A stretch of DNA of 64,000 bases from Sphaerisporangium perillae. Lineage in GTDB: Bacteria > Actinomycetota > Actinomycetes > Streptosporangiales > Streptosporangiaceae. The notes below the pieces were generated by a model. The model did not search any database and was not told where the DNA came from. It worked only from the letters and a program-made list of their open reading frames with translations. Positions within the stretch are counted from its first letter, which is position 1. Each line of letters begins with the position of its first letter. The stretch spans positions 62,001-126,000 of the forward strand of contig NZ_JALLPO010000025.1 in the NCBI RefSeq assembly GCF_023276435.1, given 5' to 3'. Shown piece by piece: positions 25,973 to 35,488 of the stretch. A program made the position numbers and the translations under genes.

Positions 25973-27781
25973 TCATGTCCCTCTATTGAGGTACACCGGA
26001 GCGTTGCTCTGCCGCCCGTCGGTGGAGGTCACGTCCACCCGGATCCAGGCATCCTGCGGCACCGACGACCAGTCGACCGGGACCCAGATCTTCCGCACCG
26101 CGCCGGGCAGTCCCGGGATGGGCGCGGGGTCGGACCATCCGACGCTCGCGGAGTCGATCACTCGCGGCTCCTTGGCCCCGTACCAGCTCAAAGTGACCTT
26201 GCCGCCGGTCAGGTTGTAGCCGCGGACCTCGATGCCGTTCTGGATGCCGCGCTTGGAGAGGATGGCCTGGATGGGGATGGGCCGGTCCCAGTCCTTGGCG
26301 ACCTGCTCGGCGAGGGTCGGGGTGCCGCAGGTGAAGAAGCTGCTCCACTTGTAGGAGATGATCTTCGAGACGTACGGCCCCACGAACGCGACCGCCGAGT
26401 CCAGGCGCTTCTTGTCCGTGGTGCCGCGCTTGCCGCCGGCCTCGCAGGCGCCGTCGCCCTTGGGTTCGAACGCCTCGACGTTGGCCCACAGCTCGACGTC
26501 ATCGCCCTCGGCGCGCAGCTCCGCCAGCGCCTCCGCCATCGCGCGGTAGTAGTCGCGCGTGGCCCCGTAGTACGCCTTGCCGTAGGAGGTGTCGCCCACC
26601 ACGGGCTTGAGCCGCTCGTCGACCGGCTGGCCCTTGAGGTTCGGCCAGAACAGGCCGACCTTGCCGGTGCCGCGGCTGTCCTGCGGGGCGACGATGCCGA
26701 CGCCCGTGCGCGCGAGCGCCTTGAACCCGGCCTTCACCTGGGCGGGCGTGGAGGTGAACTTCTTCTCCCTGCGCGCGTCCAGGTAGGGGCTGACGAGGAT
26801 CGGCTTGCCGGGAAGCTCCTGCTGAACGATGTCGTGCTGCTCGGCGTAGACCTGCAGGGTGGGCACCTGCGAGGGGTCGGGCCAGTCCCTGATCTGCAGC
26901 TCGAAGGGCTGGTAGACGCCGCCGAGGGAGGTGCGGTCCTTGAAGCGGTCACCGTAGTCCTGCAGGATGCGCCGGGTCAGCGTGGTGAGCGTCCCGATGT
27001 GCCGCTGGTCGGCCCGCGTCGGCTCGAGGCGCTCGCGCGGCGCGACCGGCAGCGCGGGGAAGACCTTCATCGCGAAGCGGTCGGCGAGGTCCAGGATCTC
27101 CGTCAGGCTGTCCTTGGTCGCCCCGTCGACGAGGATCAGGTGATAGCCGACCCCCTTGGAGGTGAAGTCGCAGCTCGGATTGTCCGAGCCGTCGTCGGGC
27201 GTGATGATCCGGTAGAACACCTCGTTGCCCACGGTGATGGTGTGCTCCATCTCCGGGCAGCGGAACAGGTCGGGCCCGAACGCCTCGTCGGTCCGGTAGA
27301 CATAGGTCCAGGTGACGCGGTTGCCGGGGTTGGCGGCCTTCAGGGCGGACTCCGCGGCCTGCACGCAGGTCAGTCCGTTCTCCTCGCACTTGGCGAAGCG
27401 CGGGTCGGGCTGGTCGCCCTGCGTGTCCAGCACGTGCCCGTCGCCGTCGACGGCGCGCGGCTGGAGTCCGAACCCGAGGCGGACGACGGTGTCCCCGCCG
27501 GCCTGGTGGATGGCCTGGAGCTGGCTGCGCCAGGTGCAGTGGTCGGAGGTCGGCACGAGCCAGTAGCCGGTCACGGCGTACGGGGTCGGGGTGGTGGTGT
27601 CGAAGGTTCCGCAGGGGTCGCTGAACACGCTGGTCGAGGGCGTGGGGCTTATCGTCGTCGGCTTTGGCGCCGGTGTCGTCGCGGCGGTCTGGGAACCGCC
27701 TCGGGAATCCGGCAGGACGATGACGAGGGCCGCGACAGCAGCCAGGAGGGCCGCTCCCAGGAGCAGAGTGAGGCCGCGCAC
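25973..27781 (-). CDS. DUF4434 glycosidase-like protein, membrane-anchored
   Basis: 602 residues. An N-terminal hydrophobic helix (about 3-24) and a Thr/Pro-rich linker (to about 50) place the rest outside the cell. The middle has DUF4434 TIM-barrel features: GKPILVSPYLDAR, GVGIVAPQDSRGTG with the conserved Q-D, YYRAMAEAL, and VELWANVEAFEP with a likely catalytic Glu. A C-terminal beta domain (about 505-602) resembles a carbohydrate-binding sandwich. Several paired cysteines support export. Position beside a glycan cluster suggests cleavage or remodelling of that polymer. Activity not proven for the family as far as I can tell. Confidence 0.7.
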   Translation of the reverse strand: MRGLTLLLGAALLAAVAALVIVLPDSRGGSQTAATTPAPKPTTISPTPSTSVFSDPCGTFDTTTPTPYAVTGYWLVPTSDHCTWRSQLQAIHQAGGDTVVRLGFGLQPRAVDGDGHVLDTQGDQPDPRFAKCEENGLTCVQAAESALKAANPGNRVTWTYVYRTDEAFGPDLFRCPEMEHTITVGNEVFYRIITPDDGSDNPSCDFTSKGVGYHLILVDGATKDSLTEILDLADRFAMKVFPALPVAPRERLEPTRADQRHIGTLTTLTRRILQDYGDRFKDRTSLGGVYQPFELQIRDWPDPSQVPTLQVYAEQHDIVQQELPGKPILVSPYLDARREKKFTSTPAQVKAGFKALARTGVGIVAPQDSRGTGKVGLFWPNLKGQPVDERLKPVVGDTSYGKAYYGATRDYYRAMAEALAELRAEGDDVELWANVEAFEPKGDGACEAGGKRGTTDKKRLDSAVAFVGPYVSKIISYKWSSFFTCGTPTLAEQVAKDWDRPIPIQAILSKRGIQNGIEVRGYNLTGGKVTLSWYGAKEPRVIDSASVGWSDPAPIPGLPGAVRKIWVPVDWSSVPQDAWIRVDVTSTDGRQSNAPVYLNRGT

Positions 27782-27865
27782 CTTCAGGAGATTACCGTCC
27801 TTATGTTGTGGCCCTGATAAATATCCATCAGCGCCGCATGCCCTACGGGCACGGCGCTCAGGGAC

Positions 27866-28954
27866 CTACTTCTTCACACCCGCCCAGGCTTCGAGCTGGG
27901 ACACGAACCGCCGGGCGGAGTTCGGCCAGTGGTGGTTGGCCCGGGCGGCGGCGTAACCGCGCGCCCCCGCGGCCCGGCGCTCCTCGGGATCGTTCCGGAG
28001 GCGCAGGACGGCGCGCACGACGGCCTGTGGATCGCGCCAGGGCACGACCACGCCGCTCTGGTAGCGCTCCACCAGTTCCACGGCCCTCGGGGACGGAGTG
28101 GTGATCACCGGGATGCCGTGCGCCATGTACTCCACGATCTTGGTGGGCATGGAGTGGCGGTAGTTCGGCTCGTCGTGCAGCAGCGAGAGCCCGGCCAGCG
28201 CCCCGTCGAGCCGCTTGAGCGCCTCGTCGTTGGGCATGAAGTCACGCCACTCCAGCACTCCATCGGCCACGGCCTGATTGAGCATCGGCCTGCTCTGCGG
28301 GTCGGCGTAGCCGATGAGCTCGACCGCGACGCGGTGCGGCTGGAGCAGCCGGCCCACCTCCACGGCCTCGCGCACGCCCCGCGCCTCCGACAGCCAGCCC
28401 AGGTACACCACCCGGTCGTCGGAGGGCTCGCTGACGTGGTCGGGCACCCAGGTCTCGTTCGGCACGACGAGATGCGCCTGCCGGAACCTTCCGGCGTAGG
28501 CGGTCTCGGCCAGGAGCAGGTGAAGGTGGCGCTCCGCCGTCCCCTCCAGCATCCGGGCGAGGAAACGCGTCGGCGGGCGCAGGAACGAGGGCAGCCAGGG
28601 CTTCAGCGACAGGGTGGCCGGCGTGTCCTCGTGGACGTCCCAGACCACCGGCGGGCGCCGCCGCACGCCCGCGACCGCGAGCAGCAGCTCAGGATCGTGG
28701 ATCAGCGCCAGGTCGACGTCGTCGCGCATGCTCTTGAACAGCCGGCGCGCCGCCCGCACCGCCGACAGCCGCTTGCGCTCGGCGGCCCTTGGCAGGTCCA
28801 CCCCCGTGACCCATGACCGCGGCACGACACCGCGGGCGGTGTAGGGCGCGGCGTACGTGACGGCATGACCGGCGTCCACGAGCGCGCGGATCTGCCGGTG
28901 CAGGATCCGGGCGTCCTCGGGATGATGGACCACCGTCATGACAAGCACGTGCAC
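27866..28954 (-). CDS. Family 4 glycosyltransferase
   Basis: 362 residues, GT-B fold. The N-terminal domain contains VVWDVHEDTPATL, as in GT4 enzymes that begin capsular repeat units; the C-terminal domain contains VVYLGWLSEARGVREAVEV and HSMPTKIVEYMAHGIPVITTPSPRAVELVE, the E-x7-E-type nucleotide-sugar site. It precedes the dehydrogenase gene's 3' neighbour position by 18 bases and belongs to the leftward glycan operon. Sugar donor likely one of the UDP-hexosaminuronates made by neighbours. Confidence 0.85.
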   Translation of the reverse strand: MHVLVMTVVHHPEDARILHRQIRALVDAGHAVTYAAPYTARGVVPRSWVTGVDLPRAAERKRLSAVRAARRLFKSMRDDVDLALIHDPELLLAVAGVRRRPPVVWDVHEDTPATLSLKPWLPSFLRPPTRFLARMLEGTAERHLHLLLAETAYAGRFRQAHLVVPNETWVPDHVSEPSDDRVVYLGWLSEARGVREAVEVGRLLQPHRVAVELIGYADPQSRPMLNQAVADGVLEWRDFMPNDEALKRLDGALAGLSLLHDEPNYRHSMPTKIVEYMAHGIPVITTPSPRAVELVERYQSGVVVPWRDPQAVVRAVLRLRNDPEERRAAGARGYAAARANHHWPNSARRFVSQLEAWAGVKK

Positions 28955-28972
28955 GCGCCGACCCTCCGCCCG

Positions 28973-30238
28973 TCAGAGCCGCTCGACGCGTTCGCCCTCG
29001 GAGAGGACGCCCCGGGTGTCGAGAAGTAGATGCGCTCGTTGCTCCACCATGTCCAGATCGAACTCAGAGTGCTGCTGGAGGAGCACGGTCACGTCCGCCC
29101 TCTCCACCGCCTCCGCCAGGTCGTCCTCCCGTGGCACTTCGACCCCGTCGACCGTCCACCGCTTGACGTGCGGGTCGGCGAAGACCAGCTCGGCGCCGAG
29201 ATCGCGGAAGATCCGTGCGATCGGGACCGCGGGGGTCTCGCGCTCGTCGGCGATGTCCGGCTTGTAGGTGACGCCCATCAGCAGGACGCGGGAGCCGTTG
29301 ACCGGCTTCTTCGCGCGGTTCAGCAGGCGCTGCACCCGCGCCACCACGTACGCGGGCATCCGCTCGTTGATCTCCTGCGCCAGCTCCACGAACCGGAACG
29401 GGTAGCCGAGCTTGCGCACCGCGTGGGAGAGGTAAGAGGGATCGACCGGGATGCAGTGACCGCCGACGCCCGGGCCGGGCAGGAACTTCTGAAAGCCGAA
29501 CGGCTTGGTGGCGGCGGCCTCGATGGACTCCCAGAGGTTCACGCCCAGCTCGTCGCAGAAGATCGCCATCTCGTTGACGAGGGCGATGTTGACGTGGCGG
29601 TAGGTGTTCTCCAGCAGCTTGGCCATCTCGGCCTCGCGCGTGCCGCTGACGGTCACCACCTGCTCGACGAAGCGGGCGTAGAACGCCGCCGCCCGCTCGC
29701 GGCACGCCTCGGTGTAGCCGCCGACGACCTTGGGCGTGTTGCGCAGGCCGTACTTGGCGTTGCCGGGGTCGATGCGCTCGGGCGAGAAGGCGAGGTGGAA
29801 GTCGACGCCGGCGGTCAGCCCCGAGGCCTCTTCGAGGATGGGGCGGACGACATCGTCGGTGGTGCCGGGGTAGGTCGTCGACTCGAGGACGACCAGCGCG
29901 CCGCGCTGGAGGTAGCGCCCCACCGACTCGACGGCGCCGCGCACCGCGGAGAGGTCGGGACGGTGGTCCTCGTCGAGCGGCGTGGGCACGCAGATGACGA
30001 TGGTGTCGCTGCCGGCGAGCACCGACTGATCGAGCGTCGCCGTGAATCCGGCGCCGAGCATGGCGTCGAGATCGGCGTCGCTCAGGTCGTCGATGTACGA
30101 GCGGCCCGAGGTCAGGGCATCGACCTTCCGCTGGTCGACGTCGAGGCCGACCACCCGGAGACCCGCGCCCGACGCCTCCTTGGCGAGGGGCATGCCCACG
30201 TACCCGAGGCCGATGACCGCGAGATCGTATCCGCTCAC
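28973..30238 (-). CDS. UDP-N-acetylhexosamine (WecC/WbpA-type) dehydrogenase
   Basis: 421 residues from GTG 30238 (SGYDLAVIGLGYVGMPLA). An NAD+ four-electron dehydrogenase that converts a UDP-amino sugar to the uronic acid. N-terminal Rossmann GLGYVG, middle NTYRHVNIALVNE with the catalytic Asn/Lys region, and the nucleophile Cys in PGPGVGGHCIPVDP. The C-terminal domain has GVTYKPDIADERETPAV. The divergent wecB supplies UDP-ManNAc, so UDP-ManNAcA is the likely product; UDP-GlcNAcA is possible. A GTG at 30268 would add ten residues and is less likely. Confidence 0.87.
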   Translation of the reverse strand: MSGYDLAVIGLGYVGMPLAKEASGAGLRVVGLDVDQRKVDALTSGRSYIDDLSDADLDAMLGAGFTATLDQSVLAGSDTIVICVPTPLDEDHRPDLSAVRGAVESVGRYLQRGALVVLESTTYPGTTDDVVRPILEEASGLTAGVDFHLAFSPERIDPGNAKYGLRNTPKVVGGYTEACRERAAAFYARFVEQVVTVSGTREAEMAKLLENTYRHVNIALVNEMAIFCDELGVNLWESIEAAATKPFGFQKFLPGPGVGGHCIPVDPSYLSHAVRKLGYPFRFVELAQEINERMPAYVVARVQRLLNRAKKPVNGSRVLLMGVTYKPDIADERETPAVPIARIFRDLGAELVFADPHVKRWTVDGVEVPREDDLAEAVERADVTVLLQQHSEFDLDMVEQRAHLLLDTRGVLSEGERVERL

Positions 30239-30367
30239 TTGGCGACCTGAGGGAGTCCGAAACAACACTGCATGGTGGGAAAGGCTATCTCAACTCCGCA
30301 CAGATCACGTCTAATGCGATTGAACGCATAGCCAACCCGCAGTTTCCGAACGGTCATGAGGCTGCCA

Positions 30368-32029
30368 TCACCTGGCAACGGACTGGTAGATCGTCTTGTA
30401 GTTCTCGGCGATCCGGCTCCAGGTGCGCTTGGCGGCGACCTCGGCGCGACCGGCCTCGCCCATCTCGGCCCGGCGGTCCGGATCCTCACGCAGCCCGGCC
30501 AGCGCCTTGGCCAGCTCGGCGGGATCGCCCGGCGGTACGAGCAGCCCGGCGCCGTCGGAACCGACCAGCTCGGAGAGCGCGGGAAGATCGCTCAGCACGA
30601 CCGGCTTGCCGAGCGCCATGGCCTCCACCGGCTTGAGCGGGGTGACCAGGCGGCACACGCGCAGATCCTCGCGCGGGCAGACGAAGATGTCGATGGCCGA
30701 CTGGGCCTGCAGCGCCTCCTCGGGCCCGACCCGGCCCGGCAGGATCGCCAGGTCGCCCAGGCCGAGCTTCTCCACCTGCGCGAGCAGGGCGGGGCGCTCG
30801 GAGCCGTCTCCGACGATCAGCACGCGCACGGGCGTCCCGGCCTCGCGCAGGAGCGCGGCGGCCGACAGCAGCGTCGCGAAGCCCTCGTAGCCGACGATGC
30901 TCGACACCGAGCCGACGACGATCTCGTCCGGCGAGATGCCGTACGCGGACCGGAACGCGGCGCCGTCGTAGTCGGCGGTCAGCAGCGTGTCGTCCACGGC
31001 GTTCGGCGCCAGGAAGATCTTCTCGCGGGGCACGCCACGCTCGACGATCTCGGCCGCCATCGTCTCGGCCAGGGTCACCACGGCGTTCGCCGAACGCATG
31101 ATGTGGGCCTCCCGCTCACGCTGGAGCAGGTGACGTTCGCTGCCGACCCTCGCCGGGTCGCGCGAGGCCCAGGTCTCCTCCAGGAAGCCCCGCACCTCGT
31201 ACACCAGCGGCGTGCCGGTGCGCTCGCGCACGGCGAGCCCGACCGAGCCGTTGCGGTGGTCGGTGGCGGCGTGCAGCACCTGCGGCCGCAGCGTCCTGAC
31301 CAGCTCGCTCACCTCGCCGGCCCCCCGGATCATCCGGCCGCGGCTCTCGAACGGCACCTCGCCGCTCGGCAGCAGCCGGTGGTAGGGGACGCCGTCGATC
31401 TCCTCGTACGGCTCGGCGTCCGCGTGCCCCTGCAGCATGGGCCAGCCCCAGCTCGTCACCACGTGCGGGTCGAGCCCGGCGGCGCGCTGAGCGGTCACGA
31501 TGCGGTGGGTGCGGACCGTGTACCCCGCCTGGGTGTACGGCAGGGCGTTGGTCACGCAGTGCAGCACGCGGCCCTCGACACGCTCGCCGACGATCACCTT
31601 GGACTTGGGCGGGATCGGCGTCGTGCCGATCGCGGCCTTCTCACCCTCGTAGTAGGCGATCCTCCGGCGGATGAACGGCCAGCGCGCGTGCGGCTGGAGC
31701 ACCTCGATGGCCTTGGTCATCCGGCCGCGCTCGAACTCGGCCTTCGCCGCCTCGAGCGGCCCGTCCGCCATGCGCCGGGCGATCTTGCGCGCGGTCACCC
31801 GGACGACGCGCGCCACCGGCCAGGCGACCTTGCCTACGGCTGGACGCAAGCGTGGCGGCATGGCCTCCGCCGCCGCCTGCGCCACCCGCATAGGGTCGGA
31901 CTTGACCCTGGTGACGAAGACCCTGGAGACGATGACCGGATGCTGGACGAAGCCCTTGAGGAAGCCGCGCAGGCCGGCACGAGCCGACTTGGGGGAGACC
32001 TTCTCGGGCCGGCTGGCCTCGGAAACCAC
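30368..32029 (-). CDS. Large family 4 glycosyltransferase
   Basis: 553 residues. A basic helical N-terminal extension (about 1-130) precedes a GT-B fold. The acceptor domain begins RVLHCVTNALPYTQAGYTVRTH, and the donor domain contains EIVVGSVSSIVGYEGFATLL, VLIVGDGSERPALLA and the E-x7-E-like site LVTPLKPVEAMALGKPVVLSDLPALSELV. The start is GTG at 32029; a TTGACC...TATGGT promoter lies upstream on this strand. Part of the glycan cluster. The extension may bind membrane or partner. Confidence 0.85.
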   Translation of the reverse strand: MVSEASRPEKVSPKSARAGLRGFLKGFVQHPVIVSRVFVTRVKSDPMRVAQAAAEAMPPRLRPAVGKVAWPVARVVRVTARKIARRMADGPLEAAKAEFERGRMTKAIEVLQPHARWPFIRRRIAYYEGEKAAIGTTPIPPKSKVIVGERVEGRVLHCVTNALPYTQAGYTVRTHRIVTAQRAAGLDPHVVTSWGWPMLQGHADAEPYEEIDGVPYHRLLPSGEVPFESRGRMIRGAGEVSELVRTLRPQVLHAATDHRNGSVGLAVRERTGTPLVYEVRGFLEETWASRDPARVGSERHLLQREREAHIMRSANAVVTLAETMAAEIVERGVPREKIFLAPNAVDDTLLTADYDGAAFRSAYGISPDEIVVGSVSSIVGYEGFATLLSAAALLREAGTPVRVLIVGDGSERPALLAQVEKLGLGDLAILPGRVGPEEALQAQSAIDIFVCPREDLRVCRLVTPLKPVEAMALGKPVVLSDLPALSELVGSDGAGLLVPPGDPAELAKALAGLREDPDRRAEMGEAGRAEVAAKRTWSRIAENYKTIYQSVAR

Positions 32030-32040
32030 GCCGTGACCGT

Positions 32041-32080
32041 ACCATAGGCAACGCTTGGCCTATCTGGTCAACAGTTGACC
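32041..32080 (-). promoter_or_regulatory. Promoter with operator palindrome between divergent glycan genes
   Basis: On the minus strand TTGACC (32071-32066), a 19-base spacer, then TATGGT (32046-32041). The -35 half is embedded in the perfect palindrome GGTCAAC-A-GTTGACC (32066-32080), which offers a TTGACC to each direction and could be the shared control site. Confidence 0.5.
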
Positions 32081-32105
32081 CACTCCCGGCTGAAAGGCGA
32101 GGTCA

Positions 32106-33239
32106 ATGAGGGACAATCCCCTCGTTCTGCACGTGCTGGGCGCTCGTCCGAACTTCGTCAAGGCGGCACCGGTGGTGCGCGGCCTGGCCGAGCTGGGGGT
32201 CCGGCAGGGCATCGTCCACACCGGGCAGCACTACGACGCGCTCATGTCCGACGTCTTCTTCGCCGACCTCGGCCTGCCCGAGCCGATCGCCAACCTGGCC
32301 GTGGGCTCCGGCAGCCACGCGCGGCAGACGGCCGCGCTGCTGACCGGCCTGGAGGAGGTCGTCCTCGAGCACAAGCCGGACCTGGTCGTCGTCTACGGCG
32401 ACGTCAACTCCACGCTCGCCGCGATCCTGGTCTGCGCCAAGCTCCAGGTCCCGACCGCGCACGTCGAGGCCGGCCTGCGGTCCTTCGACCGGGAGATGCC
32501 CGAGGAGGTCAACCGGGTCGTCACCGACGCGCTCGCCGACATCCTGCTGGTGACCAGCCCCGACGGGCTCTCGCACCTGGCGAACGAGGGGGTCTCCCCC
32601 GCCAAGGTCCACCTGGTCGGCAACCCCATGATCGACAGCCTGTTCTCGGCGCTGCCGAAGCTCGACCCCGAGCCGGTGAAGGCGCGGCTCGGCCTGCCCG
32701 AGCGGTACGCCGTCGCCACGCTGCACCGCCCGGGGAACGTCGACGACCCCGAGTCGGCCCGCGAGCTGGTCGAGGCGGTGCTGGCGGTGGGCGAGCAGGT
32801 GCCGATCATCGTGCCGCTGCACCCACGCGGCCGGGCGCGGCTCGCCGAGGCCGGGCTGGTGACCGGCGACAACCTCACGATCGTCGATCCGCTCGGGTAC
32901 ATCGACTTCCTCTCCCTCGTGCGGGGAGCGGCGCTGGTCGTCACCGACTCCGGCGGCGTGCAGGAGGAGACGACCATGCTGGGCGTGCCCTGCCTGACCG
33001 TCCGGCCGAACACCGAGCGGCCCATCACGATCACCCACGGCACCAACCGCCTGGTCACCCCGGCGACGCTGCCCGCGGCGGCGTCCAAGGCGCTCGCGGA
33101 CGGTGCGGCGACCCCGAGCGGGGAGCTGCCGCCGCTGTGGGACGGCGCGGCGGGGCCGAGGATCGCCCGGGTCATCGAGGCGTGGCTGCGCGGCGAGAAC
33201 CTCTCGCCCGCCGCGCAGGCGGTCCCGCCGACGAGCTGA
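32106..33239 (+). CDS. wecB: UDP-N-acetylglucosamine 2-epimerase
   Basis: 377 residues. Interconverts UDP-GlcNAc and UDP-ManNAc. Canonical landmarks: HVLGARPNFVKAAPV, VHTGQHYDALMSD, VYGDVNSTLAA, HVEAGLRSFDREMPEEVNR with the active-site Glu/Arg residues, TLHRPGNVDD and DSGGVQEETTMLGVPCLTVRPNTERP. Together with the divergent dehydrogenase it should provide UDP-ManNAcA for the cluster. Expected upstream signal lies in the shared palindromic promoter region. Confidence 0.93.
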   Translation: MRDNPLVLHVLGARPNFVKAAPVVRGLAELGVRQGIVHTGQHYDALMSDVFFADLGLPEPIANLAVGSGSHARQTAALLTGLEEVVLEHKPDLVVVYGDVNSTLAAILVCAKLQVPTAHVEAGLRSFDREMPEEVNRVVTDALADILLVTSPDGLSHLANEGVSPAKVHLVGNPMIDSLFSALPKLDPEPVKARLGLPERYAVATLHRPGNVDDPESARELVEAVLAVGEQVPIIVPLHPRGRARLAEAGLVTGDNLTIVDPLGYIDFLSLVRGAALVVTDSGGVQEETTMLGVPCLTVRPNTERPITITHGTNRLVTPATLPAAASKALADGAATPSGELPPLWDGAAGPRIARVIEAWLRGENLSPAAQAVPPTS

Positions 33240-33395
33240 TCTCCCGCCGCCCTGGCTTGCGCCAGTGATCTGGGCATTCGGGAGAAATCACCCGACGCCG
33301 GGCGGCCGAAGCCGTACGATCGAACATCCCGGGCAACGAGCCTGAGCTCGCGAAGCTCGTGCAACTCGCGGATTTACGAGGGAGCAAGTCCGACC

Positions 33396-35471
33396 ATGGC
33401 CGATGACCAGAACAATCCGGACGAGCCGCGTTTCCAGCGTCTCGGGGCGGCGAACTGGCTGCCCGAGGAGCGCAAGGTCGTCGAGCGCTACGAGGAGCGC
33501 ATCCGCGACCTCGAACGCCGCCTGGCCACGGCCGAGGCGCGGGCCGAGTACGCCCAGTGGCAGCTCTCCGCCACCAAGGCGCAGCGCCCGTACCGCGTCA
33601 GCACCGCGCTCGCCGGCGTGAAGCGCCCGTCCAGGCTCGTACGGCTCCCGCGTGACCTGTCCAAGGCCATGAAGCCCAAGAAGGCGCCCAAGCCGCCCGC
33701 GACGGTGACCGCGAGCGCCGCCGCCATCGACGCCGTGCTCGCGCACGCCCCCGAGGTCAAGATCCCGAACCTCGCGTGGCCGGAGGGGCCGGTCAGCCGG
33801 CCCGACCTCAAGGTCGCCGTCATCCTGGACGACTTCTCGCGGATGGCGTTCAAATACGAGTGGGACCAGATCGAGTTCGGCCTCAAGGACTGGCAGGAGA
33901 TCTTCGCCGAGAAGCGTCCCGACGTGCTGTTCTGCGAGTCGGCCTGGCACGGCAACCAGGCGCGCTGGCGCTACCAGATGACCGGCACCAACGCGCCCAA
34001 GCAGGAGCTGCGCGACCTGGTGAGCTGGTGCCGCGAGCAGGGCATCCCCACGGTCTTCTGGAACAAGGAGGACCCGCCCAACTTCGACTTCTTCATCGAC
34101 ACAGCGAAGCTGTTCGACTACGTGTACACGTGCGACGGCGACATGGTGCCGAAATATCGCGAGATATTGGGCCATGACCGGGTGGACGTGCTGCAGTTCG
34201 CCGCCCAGCCGCGCGTGCACAACCCGGTCCAGACCAAGCAGGGCCGCCCGTACGACGTGGTCTTCGCCGGCATGTACTTCCGCGACAAGCATCCCGAGCG
34301 GCGCGAGCAGATGGAGACCGTGATCGCCCCCACCAGGGAGCTCGGCCTGCACATCTTCGCCCGCAACGACAAGGCCGGCGACAAGTACGCCTGGCCGGAG
34401 GAGTACCGCCCGCACATCGTCGGCGAGCTGCCATACGAGCAGATGCTGGCCGCGTACAAGATGTACAAGGTCTTCCTCAACGTGAACTCGGTGATCGACT
34501 CGCCGACCATGTGCGCCCGGCGCGTGTTCGAGCTGTCCGCGTGCTCCACCACCGTGCTGTCCGGCTGGTCACGGGCCATCGAGGAGACGTTCGGGCCGCT
34601 GATCCCGATCGCCCACACCCAGGAGGAGGCCTACAACCAGGCCCTCTACCTGATCAACAGCCCGGAGCTGCGCGCCAGGCAGGCCCACCTGGCCATGCGC
34701 GAGGTCTTCGACAAGCACCTCTTCTCCCACCGCGTCGACCAGATCCTCACCGCGCTCGGCCGCCCGGTCGTGACCCGTACCAAGAACGTGTCGGTCGTCC
34801 TGCCCACCAACCGCGCGGGCCAGCTGGAGCACGCCATCGCGCAGGTCGCCCGCCAGCGCCACCGCGACCTCGAGCTGATCCTCGTCCTGCACGGCCTGGA
34901 CATCGACCCCGAGGTGGTCAAGGACAAGGCCCTGGCCGCCGGCGTCCCCGCCGTCAAGGTGCTCACCGCCGACGCCTCGCTCACCCTCGGCGAGGTGCTG
35001 AACCTCGGCATCGCCCAGGCCGACGGCGACTACATCGCCAAGATGGACGACGACAACCTCTACGGCGCCCACTACCTGTCGGACCTGCTGCGCGCCTTCG
35101 ACTACGCCGACGCGGAGATGGTCGGCAAGGGCGCCCACTACACCTACTTCCCGGCCACCAACACGACGGTCATGCGCCTGCCCGGCCTGGAGCACCGGTA
35201 CGCCCACCTGGTGCAGGGCGCCACGATCCTCGCCAAGGCCGACCTGCTGCACACCTTCGCCTTCGAGGCGGTCAACGCCGGCGAGGACACCCGGCTCGTC
35301 CGGCGCTGCAAGGAGGAAGGCGTCCGCATCTACTCGGCGGACCGCTTCAACTTCGTCTACATGCGCGGCGCCGACGCCTCCGCCCACACCTGGAAGGCCC
35401 AGGACTACAAGCTCACCCGCAACGCCCAATTCTCCTTCATCGGCCACCCCGAATCCCACGTCATGATCTGA
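33396..35471 (+). CDS. Two-domain glycosyltransferase (CgeB-like + GT2)
   Basis: 691 residues. A short N-terminal coiled coil (about 24-55) is followed by a GT-B, CgeB/DUF3880-like domain (about 135-465) with YTCDGDMVPKY, VVFAGMYFRDKHPERR and the FLNVNSVIDSPTMCARRVFELSAC segment. The C-terminal GT-A family 2 domain (from about 466, SVVLPTNRAGQ) contains the metal motif KMDDDNLYG and is paralogous to the domain in 2951-5017. The protein may add two linkages or pair a catalytic and a structural domain. GAGGGAG lies upstream of ATG. It is the last gene of the cluster. Confidence 0.82.
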   Translation: MADDQNNPDEPRFQRLGAANWLPEERKVVERYEERIRDLERRLATAEARAEYAQWQLSATKAQRPYRVSTALAGVKRPSRLVRLPRDLSKAMKPKKAPKPPATVTASAAAIDAVLAHAPEVKIPNLAWPEGPVSRPDLKVAVILDDFSRMAFKYEWDQIEFGLKDWQEIFAEKRPDVLFCESAWHGNQARWRYQMTGTNAPKQELRDLVSWCREQGIPTVFWNKEDPPNFDFFIDTAKLFDYVYTCDGDMVPKYREILGHDRVDVLQFAAQPRVHNPVQTKQGRPYDVVFAGMYFRDKHPERREQMETVIAPTRELGLHIFARNDKAGDKYAWPEEYRPHIVGELPYEQMLAAYKMYKVFLNVNSVIDSPTMCARRVFELSACSTTVLSGWSRAIEETFGPLIPIAHTQEEAYNQALYLINSPELRARQAHLAMREVFDKHLFSHRVDQILTALGRPVVTRTKNVSVVLPTNRAGQLEHAIAQVARQRHRDLELILVLHGLDIDPEVVKDKALAAGVPAVKVLTADASLTLGEVLNLGIAQADGDYIAKMDDDNLYGAHYLSDLLRAFDYADAEMVGKGAHYTYFPATNTTVMRLPGLEHRYAHLVQGATILAKADLLHTFAFEAVNAGEDTRLVRRCKEEGVRIYSADRFNFVYMRGADASAHTWKAQDYKLTRNAQFSFIGHPESHVMI

Positions 35472-35488
35472 CCCGCCGGTGACGGACG

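Noticed and set aside
25181-27817. 878-codon open frame opposite the DUF4434 and Nudix genes
   Set aside because: Same reason; the opposite strand has clear domains and starts.
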